A stretch of 64,000 nt of DNA from Balaenoptera acutorostrata (GCF_949987535.1 NC_080078.1:26308942-26372941); one strand, 5' to 3'. Positions 1 to 10,720 are shown, counted from the first letter of the stretch. The notes: a model not told the origin generated them from the letters alone. Translations and numbers: made by a program.

Positions 1-459
1 TGGATTTCTGCTACAAGAGAGGCCTAATTAACGTTTGGAGTAAAAGATCTTGTTTGCTGAAAGTACAAAGGATAGAGCACCTAGAGTGTAAATAACAGTA
101 ATTACCATGGTGACGGGTAAGGGTAAACCTAATTCTGGTAATCCCTGCTCAAGCCGCAAGCTCTAATGAGCCCAGAGCTCATCTAGTGTGGGGTCACCAA
201 ACCAATGTCTATAGCGTTAAGAGCCCAGAGCCCATGCAACTGTAACTGAGTGCTGCGTGGCCATTAATGATCATATTGAGGATAGTCTCAACTGCACAGC
301 ATGGGAGGAATTCTGTGTACAGGAGGGTGAGAAAGTGAGGAACTAGGAACAATGAATGTACACTGACTTTTCTTGATGTTTGGAAAAAGATCACGTCCAA
401 GTTCAACGTAATGAGTCCCCGCCCACTTCTCTAAATATTTCCTACAGCCCTACCCCTCA

Positions 460-1172
460 CTCGCTTACGCTGCAGCCACACTGCCTTCTTTCTGTTCCTT
501 TAACACACCAAGCTTGCTCCCACTCAGGGTCTTTGAACTGGCTGTTCTCTCTGCCTGGAATGCTCTTCCCTCAGATCTCTGCTAGCAGATTTCCTTCTTG
601 CTGTTCAGATCACAGCTGAACTGTCTTCTCCAGAGAGACCTTATCTGAACATCCCACCAAATACCTCCTCCAGCCCTTCACTATCATATTAACCCCTGCT
701 TTGTTTTATTTCATCACTTTATGAGTTTTGTTTTTGTTTTATCTTCCTCCACTGGAATGTCAGTTTTGTTTTGTTTTTTTAATTATTAGCACCTTTAATT
801 ATTATTTATTTATTTGGCTGTGTTGGGTCTTAGTTTCTGTGCGAGAGCTTCCTCTAGTTGCGGCAAGCGGGGGCCACTCTTCATTGCGGTGTGCGGGCCT
901 CTCACTGCCGCGGCCTCTCTCGTCGCGGGGCACAGGCTCCAGACGCACAGGCTCAGCAGTTGTGGCTCACGGGCCTAGTCGCTCCGTAGCATGTGGGATC
1001 TTCCCAGACCAGGGCTCGAACCCGTGTCCCCTGCATTAGCAGGCAGATTCTCAGCCACTGCGCCACCAGGGAAGCCCGGAATGCCAGTTTTGAGCACAAG
1101 GACCTTCACCATCTTCCTTTTTTATTCCCAATTCCTTGAACAGTGCCTGGCATATAATAGACTTTCAATAAA
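460..1172 (+). repeat. L2 LINE 3' end, split by the SINE at 769-1077
   Basis: The left part has the L2 terminal region (CTCTGCCTGGAATGCTCTTC), the right part its end (GTGCCTGGCATATAATAGAC, CAATAAATGCTTGTGG). The two halves join at the SINE target-site duplication. Confidence 0.8.
769..1077 (-). mobile_element. CHR-2-type SINE inserted in an L2 copy
   Basis: The minus strand starts GGGCTTCCCTGGTGGCGCAG and ends in an A/T-rich tail. It is flanked by a 15-bp target-site duplication, GGAATGTCAGTTTTG (754-768) and GGAATGCCAGTTTTG (1,078-1,092), with one mismatch. Confidence 0.9.
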
Positions 1173-2968
1173 TGCTTGTGGAAGGAAGGAACCCAGGGAA
1201 AGATAGAGACTGGCCACTCACTGGAAGGGGATGTGAGGTTAAGGAAAAGAAGCAAGAGACCCTCTGAAGGCTAGTTTATAGTTTACTTCTGTAAATCCCT
1301 AAGATACTTAACAGGATGGGGAACACCTTTCTCCCTCAGCACCTGAGTGGCATCTCATTAATGGGAGGGGCTGGAGGGCAGGGTGCCATGTTGGAAACTA
1401 CCCCCTCCCCAGGTGTACATGATGAGGAGTATCTGACACAGTTACTGGAATTTAATAACCTTCATCCTGCAATCTTACCACAGATGAGTTTTAGAAAAGG
1501 GCTCTTTATCACAGCCAGTGAGGCTTATAACTTAAGCCTCAGTAAAGAAATGAAATTGAGATGTTTTAGGAGGCGCTTCCACTGTGGCTCTAATTACAGC
1601 CCCTGCATTTTAAAAACACCCCTAGGGAAGAGAAAAACTATGCTAGAGGCTAAGAGGAAAGAAGTAACAGCTGAACTTCACTTTCTTATGAAACAGCATA
1701 CTTAAAAACCTGACTTTTTTTTTTTTTTTTTGGCCATTTGAAAATGTCTCAGAAAGTTCTAATGTGCATTACTCCCTGCCACAGATAGCAGGTAAGACAA
1801 CTGGCAAAGGTTCTCCTTTTCCAGCATTATTTACTGAATTTTATCATCCCCTTCTATTTGTGGTGTGTTAGGCATTTAATACATTATTTCCAAACAACTG
1901 GACCCTCTTTAAGCTGTTTAACTGTAAGGGGTAGGTAGGCAAGGCAATCACTTGGTTTCTTAGGAAGCTGGAGCAGAAACATTGTATGCCTTGGTCATCT
2001 GCATAGGTGCAACAGAGTGGCAAACCAGACCCAAGTGCAAGGGAGTCTTTGAATTCAAATTCCAGATCTCCCTGGGGTTGCCAATAGACTGGAGGTCAGT
2101 TTCACTCTTTGGTCCATGCAGTCTTTTGAAAGGCACTGTGTCAAGCAGGTGTTAATGCTTGGTCACAGTATACACAACTTTGTACCCACTATCTTAAAAG
2201 TGGATACTGCATGCATTTATTGCATCCGAGCCACAGGGATATGTCTTCCTAACTTGTGTTCTCAATACACCATCATGCCGTCATGTCCCGGTAGCTCTGT
2301 GGACAAACCTGATGGGCACCTCAAATGTATGTGCTACAGAATGCAAGAACTGGGATCAAGTGGTCCAATAAGTACTTATTTTCTATTTTGGATAACTTAG
2401 ATCTATTACTCTTACAAAAGTGTTTCAGCAAGTTTTGGGGGGGCGGGTATTTTCCATGATCAAACTTAACAGGAAAGTCTGAAAACACACTTGAGACACA
2501 CACCTTTGATTTCAAAACTCTAGAGAAAACAAAGCCTTTCTCAGCTCTCCTCTGAGTGAAGAAAGCCAGCACAGCTGGTCAGGAGCAACACACACATATA
2601 AACCATCAGGAATTAACAGCCCTTCTCCACCCCAACCCCAATCTCTCCCAATCAAAACACATGGAAGAGTGGAAGGGAAAGGGAGAAAGAGAAAGAAGCT
2701 GCCAGAGACTGGCACATGCTCCCACGACTTCTACGTTATGACGCAGGCTTTGCATTTTGCACAAGTGACATTACTGGGGCAAAATCAGTCAAGAGTCAGC
2801 AAGTCTGACTTGTCTCGGTGCTTTCAAAGTCTGTAATGATCTCCCTACCAAAATACCTCAGTAGGCATGCAAGGACATATGCTCAAGGGTGTACACCATC
2901 ATTGACTGAGAGGAAAACTGGAGGAACTTAACTGTTGACAGAGGACTGATCAGAAAATGGTGCAGTTA
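1173..2968. other. Interval without a recognised gene (1,173-2,968)
   Basis: Likely NDE1 intron. A 129-codon open frame at 1,316-1,705 (+) resembles nothing I know and lacks splice or promoter support. No clear repeat was seen. Confidence 0.35.
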
Positions 2969-2984
2969 AGAAGTAAATGTACTG

Positions 2985-3335
2985 GGCTTCCCTGGTGGCG
3001 CAGTGGTTAAGAATCCGCCTGCCAATGCAGGGGACAAGGGTTCAAGTCCTGGTCCGGTAAGTTCCTACACGCCGCGGAGCAATGAAGCCCGTGCGCCACA
3101 ACTACTGAGCCTGCGCTCTAGAGCCCAAAAGCCACAACTACTGAGTCCTCGTGCCCCAACTACTGAAGCCCGCGCGCCTAGAGCCCGTGCTCTGCAACAA
3201 GAGAAGCCACCGCGATGAGAAGCCCGCGCACTGCAAGGAAGAGTAGCCCCCGCTCGCCGCAACTAGAGAAAGCCCGCGCGCAGCAAGGAAGACCCAACGC
3301 AGCCAAAAATAAATAAATAATTTTCAAAAAAAAAG
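2985..3335 (+). mobile_element. CHR-2-type SINE, long form
   Basis: Begins GGCTTCCCTGGTGGCGCAGT and ends AAATAAATAAATAATTTTC plus A-tail. Exact 16-bp target-site duplication AGAAGTAAATGTACTG at 2,969-2,984 and 3,336-3,351, so it is a fairly young insertion. Confidence 0.92.
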
Positions 3336-3351
3336 AGAAGTAAATGTACTG

Positions 3352-4479
3352 ATATGGAAGAAAGTTTATAAGTTAAGAAAGTGCCATTTTTGTTTGCAAA
3401 TGTATCTCCCTCTGCGTATACAAATAGAAAAGGGTCTGTAAGGATATACCAGTACGGGGGTAAGGCAGACACTGAGATTCGAACCTGTACCTGACACTTC
3501 TCTAAGATATATATTGTTTTTTGCAGTAAGCACATATTGCTTTTGAAATTTTAAGAAGCTTAAACTTGGACGAAAAGAAAACAAATTATCCTGTCCAAGG
3601 ATAATTTTTATTTTCTTGAACCAAGAGGCCAAGGAAGGAGCTTTTCCTACTGTGGCATTCCCCTCCTCCGTTCCTTTTCAAACATTTTCCCACACCTACT
3701 AAGTGCTGGGCACTGCTGAGCGAGGCAGACACAAAGCACCTATGTCAGGACTAGGTGCAAACACAGTACCTAGTTGCAGGCACAAACTTTCCATATGCAG
3801 GCACGCTCGTGTTAGGGAATTATCTTGTGAGGAAGGGAAGTGTAATCTCTCTGGGCTCACACATTCTAAAGCAAAAGAACACACTCTGGAAACAAAAATA
3901 ACATCCTAACAGAATAAGCCAAGTTAAGAAACTATTAACCAAATAGGATGAAATATACCAATCAGAGGCCTCTGACACTTTAGGGGCATAGATCACCTGC
4001 ATTTTTAAGTTTCAAAAATGGTTAAACACCAACGCTGGGGTCAGATAACAAGTGGCTCTGGGAGTCGCTGGGATCCAATTACTCTTCAAAGTACCTTACC
4101 CATGTCCTAAAATGCCATCCTATCCTAGAATACATGAACAAAACTCGCATAGAAAATGAGAAATTTCTGTCCGGCGCGTGCTGCAAAGGTCGTTTCTTTA
4201 GAAAGGAAGTTAAAAGGGGCCTAAAGGTAGAGAGGGGCACAACCTGATAAAACCCTGGACAAAGAAATCGGGAAGGTCGAGCCCTCAGGAGACAGCGAAC
4301 TTGAGATGACTGGAGAAGATAATGTAGCTTCCCCAAAAAGTAGTATCAAGGTGATGGCGGGGTTTCCTATGACCTCAGAGAGGCAGGTAAGCCCAGCCAC
4401 CGCATTCAAGCTGTAGAATAAGCGTTTTCATCCTTTATCCAATCCTTCCCCAAAGTGCTGTCAGGGGAAATCTGAACCG
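3352..4479. other. Interval without a recognised gene (3,352-4,479)
   Basis: Likely NDE1 intron leading into the CpG island at 4,480. No exon, RNA gene or clear repeat recognised. Confidence 0.35.
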
Positions 4480-5450
4480 TCCTGCAACAGAGATCTGAGG
4501 AAAGCGGAGGGAGGAAGACCGCTCCAAACACGTCCCCAAAGGGAGGGAAGTGCCGAGGAGGAGGGAGGTTTTCGGAAAGAGGCCTGCACCGAGGGTGGAG
4601 GCGGGTGGGGACGTGGGCGGGAGAGGGGCTACGAGGAATGAGGGGCGGTGGGGGCAGCAGAAGGCGGTGGCGAGGACTGAGGGGCAGAAAACTGAGCGAG
4701 AAGGGAGACCAGGGGAGTCGGGGTGGGAGGGAACAGGAGGGCAGAGCCGCCGGGCTGCGGGGACCCGGGACGAGGAGAGCAGAAGGACCGAGGAAGTCTA
4801 GGACGGAGGGGGAGGGCAGCGGGGTCGGAGAGAGGCGAGCGCAGAAACAGAAAGAAAGCTGGCAAGGGTGAGGAACCAGGCGCGAGGGACACGAGGGTGT
4901 GAAGGCACAAAGTTAAGAAGGGAGGCTCCAGGGAAGCGCGATTTTCGAGCCCAGCACCCGGGAAGCGACGCGCAAGTGAGGGGCGCGCCAGGGCCCCTGC
5001 ACGGCGGCGGCCCGAGGTCCCGAGAGCGTGGCGGGCGCCGGGGCGAGCAGAAGAGTTTCCCGGCGGCGGTGGCGCTGGCAGTCCCCGGGAAGCCCCCAAC
5101 CCGGGGGCCGCAGCACCGCACTTACCCGGCTCCGGCTGTGAGGACCGGCGGCGGTGGCGGCTGCTGCGGCAGCGGCTGGGGGCGGTGCGCCCCGGGCCCC
5201 CAGCCCCCGCCCCCGCTCCCGCCCCCGCGCCCGCGCCCGCGGCCGGCGCCGCCCATTGGCTGCCGCGCCACGGGACCGCGTCTGCCTCGGCCAATCAGCG
5301 CCTAGCAGCGCCTTTTGGAAACTTTTTTCCCAGGGCCCGGGCGCGGCGCGGCCACGCGGCGGCCCTGGGAGGGCTGGCGGGAGGGGCCCTGGGAGGCTCC
5401 CGCTGCTGGGCAGGGTTCTGGCCAGCCTTGGAGGCTGCAGGGTGCTCCCT
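4480..5450. promoter_or_regulatory. NDE1: Second CpG island, probable NDE1 alternative promoter
   Basis: GC-rich segment with purine-rich DNA at 4,500-4,880 and dense CpG at 4,880-5,450. CCAAT boxes face both ways: minus strand at 5,254-5,258 and plus strand at 5,291-5,295. A C-rich (CCCGCC)n stretch lies at 5,200-5,240. With a strong minus-strand donor at 5,125 it looks like a promoter firing left, toward the NDE1 body outside the window. Confidence 0.65.
5126..5215 (-). other. NDE1: Probable NDE1 alternative non-coding first exon (5' end approximate)
   Basis: On the minus strand an exon would end CCGGAGCCGG followed by the near-perfect donor GTAAGTGC at 5,125. It lies 40-130 bp downstream of a minus-strand CCAAT box. 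No NDE1 coding sequence is visible in the window, so the assignment rests on synteny with MIR484/MARF1. The start near 5,215 is a guess. Confidence 0.5.
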
Positions 5451-5640
5451 GGACACCGGAGGGACGGGCTGGGATTTGCGGGCCACGCACTTCAAGAAAA
5501 TATGACTCCCTCCCCTTGACACCGGTTGCATTTTCCTGTTCTTGGCTTTTCCCCAAAGCAGATAGGACAAAGATATAGGTCCAATTAGGATAAGCAATGC
5601 TCCAAGTCCTCCCCACAACTTTACAACCAATATAAAATTT

Positions 5641-5852
5641 TCTTTTTTTTTTAAAGACCTTTTGATGTGGACCATTTTTAACATATTTATTGAATTTGTT
5701 ATAATATTGCTTCTATTTTATGTTCGGTTTTTTGGCTGGGAGGCATGTGGGCATATTAGCTCCCCCACCAGGGATGGAACCCCAACCGGGAACCCACACG
5801 CCCCCTGCATTGGAAGGCAAAGTCTTAACCACTGGACTGCCAGGGAAGTCCC
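5641..5852 (-). mobile_element. CHR-1-type SINE
   Basis: The minus strand starts GGGACTTCCCTGGCAGTCCA. The target-site duplication is ACAACCAATATAAAATTT at 5,623-5,640 and nearly the same at 5,853-5,870. Confidence 0.85.
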
Positions 5853-5924
5853 ACAACCAATATAACATTTTTGACATCATTATCTTCTTCTTCAAAGGCA
5901 GCAAAACTCCTTTACAGGAGTTTG

Positions 5925-6110
5925 TTTTCCAGCTTGGCTTTGAATCCTTGCTCTGTCCCTTAGTAGCTGTGTGATCTTGGGCAAGTTATTCTCTGTGACT
6001 TACTTTCCTCATCTATAAAATGGGGTTATGCAGAGACGAAATGAGTCAACGTGGCATTTGTAAAACGTTTAGGACAGTGCCTAAGCACATAGTTAAGTAC
6101 AATCTATGTA
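5925..6110 (+). repeat. MIR SINE remnant
   Basis: Contains the MIR core TGTGTGATCTTGGGCAAGTT followed by CTCATCTATAAAATGGGG. Confidence 0.8.
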
Positions 6111-6149
6111 GTGATCATGATTTTTCAATTGGTTATCTAGGCCAGGCAT

Positions 6150-6465
6150 AATGCTAACTTCTTGATGTTCACCAACGAATATCTATTGAGCACTCACTTA
6201 TATCAAAATAAATGTCAGACAAGACACCTGTCCTCAAAGGGCTTACAGTACTAAGAAAGGACACTAAATCAGCAAACAGAAACAGTGAAATAATGTCAGA
6301 TGCTAATAAGTGCTATGAATAAAGCAAGGTCATGTGATAGAAAGGGGCTGGGGAGGGGTCCCTGCAGATAGAACGTCAGGGAAAGCCACTCTACCAGGTG
6401 AAAATGGAGCTGAGACCCAGATGATGAGAACCACAGGAAAGCACTTTTATGGTTCTCATTTTAAA
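6150..6465 (-). repeat. L2 LINE 3' remnant
   Basis: Reads TATTGAGCACTCACTTATAT, then CCTCAAAGGGCTTACAGTAC and GCTAATAAGTGCTATGAATA, the antisense of the L2 3' region. Confidence 0.65.
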
Positions 6466-8550
6466 GCTGAGAAAAGGGTGCAGGAAGTTAAATGCATTGC
6501 CCAAGGTTTCACAATTAATAAACAACAAATCAGACTTCAAAGCTGGGTCTGTTTGACTCCTACACCGGTGTTCTTCAGCACAATGCTACAGGCAGAGATC
6601 TTAGCTGCTTTGAGGCCTCCAACCACAGCCATAGAATCCCTCCTGCATCCCTGCCATGGTTAAGAATGGCCTTTAATTCTACTTCGACTCCTTGCTACTT
6701 CCTGAAAGAAGCTCAGAGATGCAAAAGGGAACTACCACTTACATCAACGGGGTTAAGGAAAGTATCAAGGTGTCTTTTAGGAAACTTATATCCTGGCCCC
6801 AAATGCTAATAAATCATTTGCACCCCCTTGACACTTTCCAGAGCCTCACCATTCTGTGAGGTTTCTGGGCAGAGAATAATCACCCCAGTTAAAAGATAAA
6901 CTGAACCACAAGTTGATGAGCTATCAGTACTGACTACATGACATTAAGTCATTTAAACCAGTTGATTTTCAATTTCCTTCATTTTTCCATTAAAAATAAA
7001 AGGGAGAAGATATTGAAATGATTATCTAAACTCCTCTTCAGGAATAGGTGTTTAGGTAAATGGGTTTGTTATTGGATAAAACCTTAAAAAAATGAAAGGG
7101 AAATTTTGGTATACTTTAAAACTTTTTTCTCTCTATTCAATTTGTTTTCCTTGTAGCTTTCAGATATTAATGAGCAGAAAGCTGGGTTTCTCTTGCTTAA
7201 ATCCTTCCATCATAATTTATTATTTCAAAACACTAAACTTTTCATTAGCCTTCCATTTGGTATGATTGATAACGTTTATATTTACTGCATTTACTTATTG
7301 ACACCAGGCACAGCTCTGGACTTGAGAGAATGCCAAGCAATGTCAAACAAAATGTGTCTGATCTTTATTTTATGGCTACAACCTTTTTTAAAAAGCAATT
7401 TTAAAATCCACAATTATTTTGTTTCCTTTTTATATTTTTAGTTAGTACTGTCTGTGTTCAGAGATACTCAACTAGAATGAAAAGGAGAGAAAAAAAATCT
7501 CTAAAGAGAAGCATATTTTTTGGTACTGTGAAAAAAACAAAACGCTAGAAACAGGGTTGTTTTTCATCTGTTCTAATTCCCACTTGGAGAATACTACCCA
7601 CACACAGACACAATGAAGATTTACTCAGCAGTAATAAATACCTAAGCAGGCAGATGATGTGTGGACTTGTCATCTGCCTTCTGGAAATGGAATACAAGCA
7701 CAAAGGGTTCTTCAGCTACGTGTTTGATCTTGCCCTCCACAACACCTGTCTACAAGGACGCCTGCAGGGATGTATTAGCTTCCCCTGAAATCTCCCCCAC
7801 TTAATGTGGATTGCCTAATGAAGTTGCCTCACAGTACAGACTTCAGGGGGAAAAAAGTTCTTTTGGCAATTTTTACTTGCTGATCCTTATGCAAAGTTAA
7901 CCTGTTTCTTAGCAAACTTCAGAAATAATCTTTTACGTAGCATTCGGCTATTGCATCGTAAACTATGTCTAGATTTAAAATATATATGCTTTGTTTTTCT
8001 CCCAATTTGCAACAGGAAATAGTGAGCAGCTGGTAGTTTCAGAAATGTCCGTTGTGCCTACTTAAAAACAATTTTTTAAAAATTTCAAATATAAGAATCT
8101 GAAGCAAAAAAAACCCAAAACAAAAACCCCCCAAAAACAAAAACCCCAAACATGGCAAATCTAGCCACCAAAAACACAAGCTGTTGTTATTGGCTTCACA
8201 TGGCTTTTGCAACTATAAAGTCTCCTTTTTGCTCGCCTAAGCGGTCACTGGAAAAATTGTATTCATTTGCAACGAGCTTTGGACCAGGACTTTAAAAAAC
8301 CACGTTTTCTTACTGAAGTCACGAGGACCTCTTAATTGTTGGTGACAAAATCCAGCCTAGTCTTGGCACAGGCTTTCTTTTTGCCAGCTGGATCACAACT
8401 TCGCGAGGCGCCCTGCCGGCCCGAAGGACCTCGCGGGCAGCCCGGTTGGCAGTTATTTTTTTCTCCACTCGCCGCTAGGTTGCACTAGATGAAGGATGCT
8501 GTAGCAAATATGCGTAATTAAAAAAAAAAAAAAAAAAAAAAAAAGTAGGG
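6466..8550. other. Interval without a recognised gene (6,466-8,550)
   Basis: A/T-rich, upstream of the MARF1/NDE1 promoter and inside the NDE1 transcribed region if transcription starts at MIR484. Contains A/C low-complexity DNA at about 8,100-8,155 and a 24-A run at 8,521-8,544. I saw no exon or clear repeat. Confidence 0.4.
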
Positions 8551-8553
8551 TCA

Positions 8554-8561
8554 TCACGTGA
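8554..8561. promoter_or_regulatory. Palindromic E-box TCACGTGA
   Basis: A perfect palindrome matching the core of USF/TFE/MiT factor sites, about 300 bp downstream of the inferred NDE1/MIR484 start and about 450 bp upstream of MARF1. It sits just after a 24-A run. Factor binding is inferred from the motif alone. Confidence 0.45.
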
Positions 8562-8786
8562 CAAGAGTAAGAGAGGAAAAAAAGCCAAAACGATCAGGTT
8601 TTTCATCAAAATCCCTTTTAAATCGCCTTCCCTCAAAAGCCCGAAAGAGCTGAACGGTGACAAATCCCGGTTGGCAGGTTTTTTCCCCGGGTTCCACCTC
8701 ACAAGCACCCTAATTCTCCGCTTTCAGGTTCCTTCCCACGCCACAACGATAAGCCAGCGGCAAGGCTTTCTTAAACTGGGGGTTTT

Positions 8787-8865
8787 CGCCAAAAAAGCCG
8801 GGGTCGCCCCCCGGGAAGGTCCCTATTTAGGGGTTTATCGGGAGGGGACTGAGCCTGACGAGGCT
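8787..8865 (-). ncRNA. MIR484: MIR484 precursor hairpin
   Basis: The minus strand reads as the 79-nt mir-484 precursor and agrees with the human hairpin as I recall it at all but three positions, all C here for U in the loop-proximal/3' half. Known: mir-484 lies in the NDE1 5' leader, and it is one of the few animal microRNAs whose precursor is capped and begins at the Pol II start, so it skips Drosha and leaves the nucleus by Exportin-1. The position fits: the hairpin is inside the CpG-island promoter shared by NDE1 and MARF1, with its 5' end facing MARF1. It is likely regulated as part of NDE1 transcription. Confidence 0.95.
8837..8858 (-). ncRNA. MIR484: Mature miR-484 (5p arm)
   Basis: Twenty-two nucleotides on the minus strand starting TCAGGCTCAG and ending TCCCGAT, identical to the human mature microRNA as I recall it. 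The seed (positions 2-8) is CAGGCTC. Confidence 0.93.
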
Positions 8866-9010
8866 GCAGGGCCGCGAGGCCCCGCCCCCCCCGGGGTTCC
8901 CAACACACCCCGCGCGCGGAGGACGCGGCGGCGGGGGAGGGGCGGAGGAAGGGGCGGAGGCAGGGAGGAGAGAAGGGCGTCGGTTTTGCGACAGGGGCGG
9001 TGCGGTGCGG

Positions 9011-9143
9011 AAGCGGAAGTGGAGGGTGCGCTTGGCGGCGGCGGCGGGAGCTGCGGAGTCGGGAATCAAAACAAAGGGCCTGGGGGGGGTGGGGGGAAGG
9101 CGGTGGGGCCGGAATGTGAGCGGAGGTGGAGCCGGCGGCTGAG
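9011..9143 (+). other. MARF1: MARF1 exon 1 (non-coding 5' leader, start approximate)
   Basis: GC-rich leader ending in GCTGAG followed by the strong donor GTGAGT at 9,144. The start is inferred from the usual short spacing to the MIR484/NDE1 start and from the ETS and GC boxes just upstream; it could be off by tens of bases. The exon contains a minimal upstream ORF, ATG immediately followed by TGA (9,114-9,119). Intron 1 (9,144-13,160) is the longest intron in the gene and holds L2, MIR and one CHR SINE. Confidence 0.7.
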
Positions 9144-9782
9144 GTGAGTTTGCTGGCAGCGCTGGGAACTAGTCCCCGACGCGCCCAGTGCTTTGGGGCC
9201 ACCAGGCTGGAGAGGGGGAGAGCGTCACCTCTTTCTGCCTGTTGCCGGCCGGGGTGGGGGAGGTTGGCTGGTCTGGGGGGGAAGGAATGGGACCCACCGG
9301 GCAGGCCCCCGCTAAAGGTTCGAGTTGTCTCCCTTTCGGGTCAGTTCACGACTGTCATTGCAGCGCCTCTGCTGCCCTTTGGGGGTGTTTGGCTCCCTGC
9401 CCACACTTGTCTCCTCCTTCCCTTTGGGGCCCTCCAGGTGTGGAGAGCAGCCCTTCTAGAGGAGTGTGTACAGTTGGAAGTTTAAGAGAGGAGGAGGACG
9501 GCTGGTGTTTTTGCAACCCTCCCGCCCCCAGCGTTTTGCACCCTCCTCGGTCTATCAGCACTCCCTAGGGTGTAGCCTCTGGCTTGACTGAGAGCGTTGA
9601 GTTGTCTTAGGACTTGAACCACTCCCAATAATTGTATTGCGACACTGTGATACACCTTTTAGAGTTTCCCTGGCACCTTTCTGTTATTACCTAGAGCTTT
9701 CCAGTTATATCTTTTGCACTTTCTAACATCTCTGAGCATAAATATTCTGTTTTGCATACAGGGAAACAAACCTAAATGGGCT

Positions 9783-10050
9783 TCTGAGGCATTTATTGAA
9801 CTTTGCATTCATTCAGCAGTTGTTGATGGGTGCCAGACACTGTGCTAGGTGCAGGAGATACAATAATGAATAAGAAAACATGATCCATATGTACTACCAT
9901 GGAGTTTATATTTAAGTGGGGGAGACAGATAATAAAAAAGCAAACAACTAAGATAATTTTAGGAAAAAGAGCTATGAAAAACAACAGAAATGCCCAGGAA
10001 TGGGATGCGGTGATGTGGGGTGTTGAGGACTAGATTGGGTGTTGAGAGAA
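9783..10050 (-). repeat. L2 LINE 3' remnant in intron 1
   Basis: Antisense L2 end: GTGCCAGACACTGTGCTAGG, then GGAGTTTATATTTAAGTGGG and GGAGACAGATAATAAAA. Confidence 0.7.
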
Positions 10051-10084
10051 GGCCACTGCTAAATCTTCTACTTTGTCTCATTTA

Positions 10085-10255
10085 ATACAAACAACAACCA
10101 ATGAAGGTGCTACTATTATCATCAGGCCCATTTTACAGGTGGGATCTGAGGTTCAGAGAGGTTGCGTGTTGTCCAAAGCTGCACAGATAGGAAGCGGCAG
10201 AATTGGGGATTGATAGGACAGTCTGAGGTCACAGTCTGGGCTCTCAACCACTATC
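10085..10255 (-). repeat. MIR remnant in intron 1
   Basis: Antisense MIR core: CCCATTTTACAGGTGGGATC, then GAGGTTCAGAGAGGTTGCG. Confidence 0.78.
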
Positions 10256-10439
10256 TGAATTGCCCAAAGACTGAGAGATAATGGCGGAAGTGAGACTTCC
10301 ACTCAAATCAAACAGAACTTGCTTTGACTACCTGAATAACTTCATGTCATTCCCAGGAATATTTAGGAAAATTTCCGGGTGCAGGCCACTAACAAGCTAA
10401 TACGTTTGTACTTTCTGTTGCTTGTGTTGAGCGATACCA

Positions 10440-10720
10440 AAGGTACCTTGGTGTGGTGGAAAGAGGTGGACAAGCCTGGTTCTTTTCCCTTTCTAATTGT
10501 GTGATCTTGGGCAAGTTACATAATTTCATTAAACTTCTGTTTCTCCTCTGTAAAAATGTGGCTAGTTTCTCCCTTGTCTTTCTCACAGATTTACTGTGGG
10601 AAAAAAGATGACATAAATGGATCTCATTGTCTGGTTGTTTCCTTCATTGTATCCCTTGTGCCAAGCACAGGCTTGCTACATAGTAGATACTAAGTAAATA
10701 TTTGCTGAATGAGGAAATAA
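10440..10720 (+). repeat. MIR core with L2-like end in intron 1
   Basis: MIR core TGTGTGATCTTGGGCAAGTT near 10,500, then an L2/MIR-type end TAAGTAAATATTTGCTGAATG near 10,690; possibly two adjacent elements. Confidence 0.7.

Larger units (their letters stand above)
8770..9340. promoter_or_regulatory. CpG-island bidirectional promoter of MARF1 (+) and NDE1/MIR484 (-)
   Basis: Dense CpG with no TATA box. GC boxes (GGGGCGG) lie at about 8,938-8,945, 8,951-8,957 and 8,994-9,000, with CCCGCCCC-type boxes near 8,880. An ETS-type site CGGAAGTG lies at 9,014-9,021. MIR484 runs left from 8,865 and MARF1 exon 1 ends at the donor 9,143/9,144, so the two starts are probably about 150 bp apart. The head-to-head layout is as in human. 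Confidence 0.85.

Noticed and set aside
1316..1705. 129-codon plus-strand open frame in the NDE1 flank
   Set aside because: No recognisable family, no promoter or splice sites; within chance for the size of window.
4629..5294. 221-codon minus-strand open frame in the CpG island
   Set aside because: Ala/Gly/Pro/Arg-rich, as GC-rich DNA gives by chance; it crosses the NDE1 donor and CCAAT boxes.
8671..9147. 158-codon plus-strand frame over the MARF1 promoter
   Set aside because: It overlaps MIR484 and the promoter, is Gly/Arg-rich, and ends at the MARF1 exon 1 donor; a GC-content artefact.
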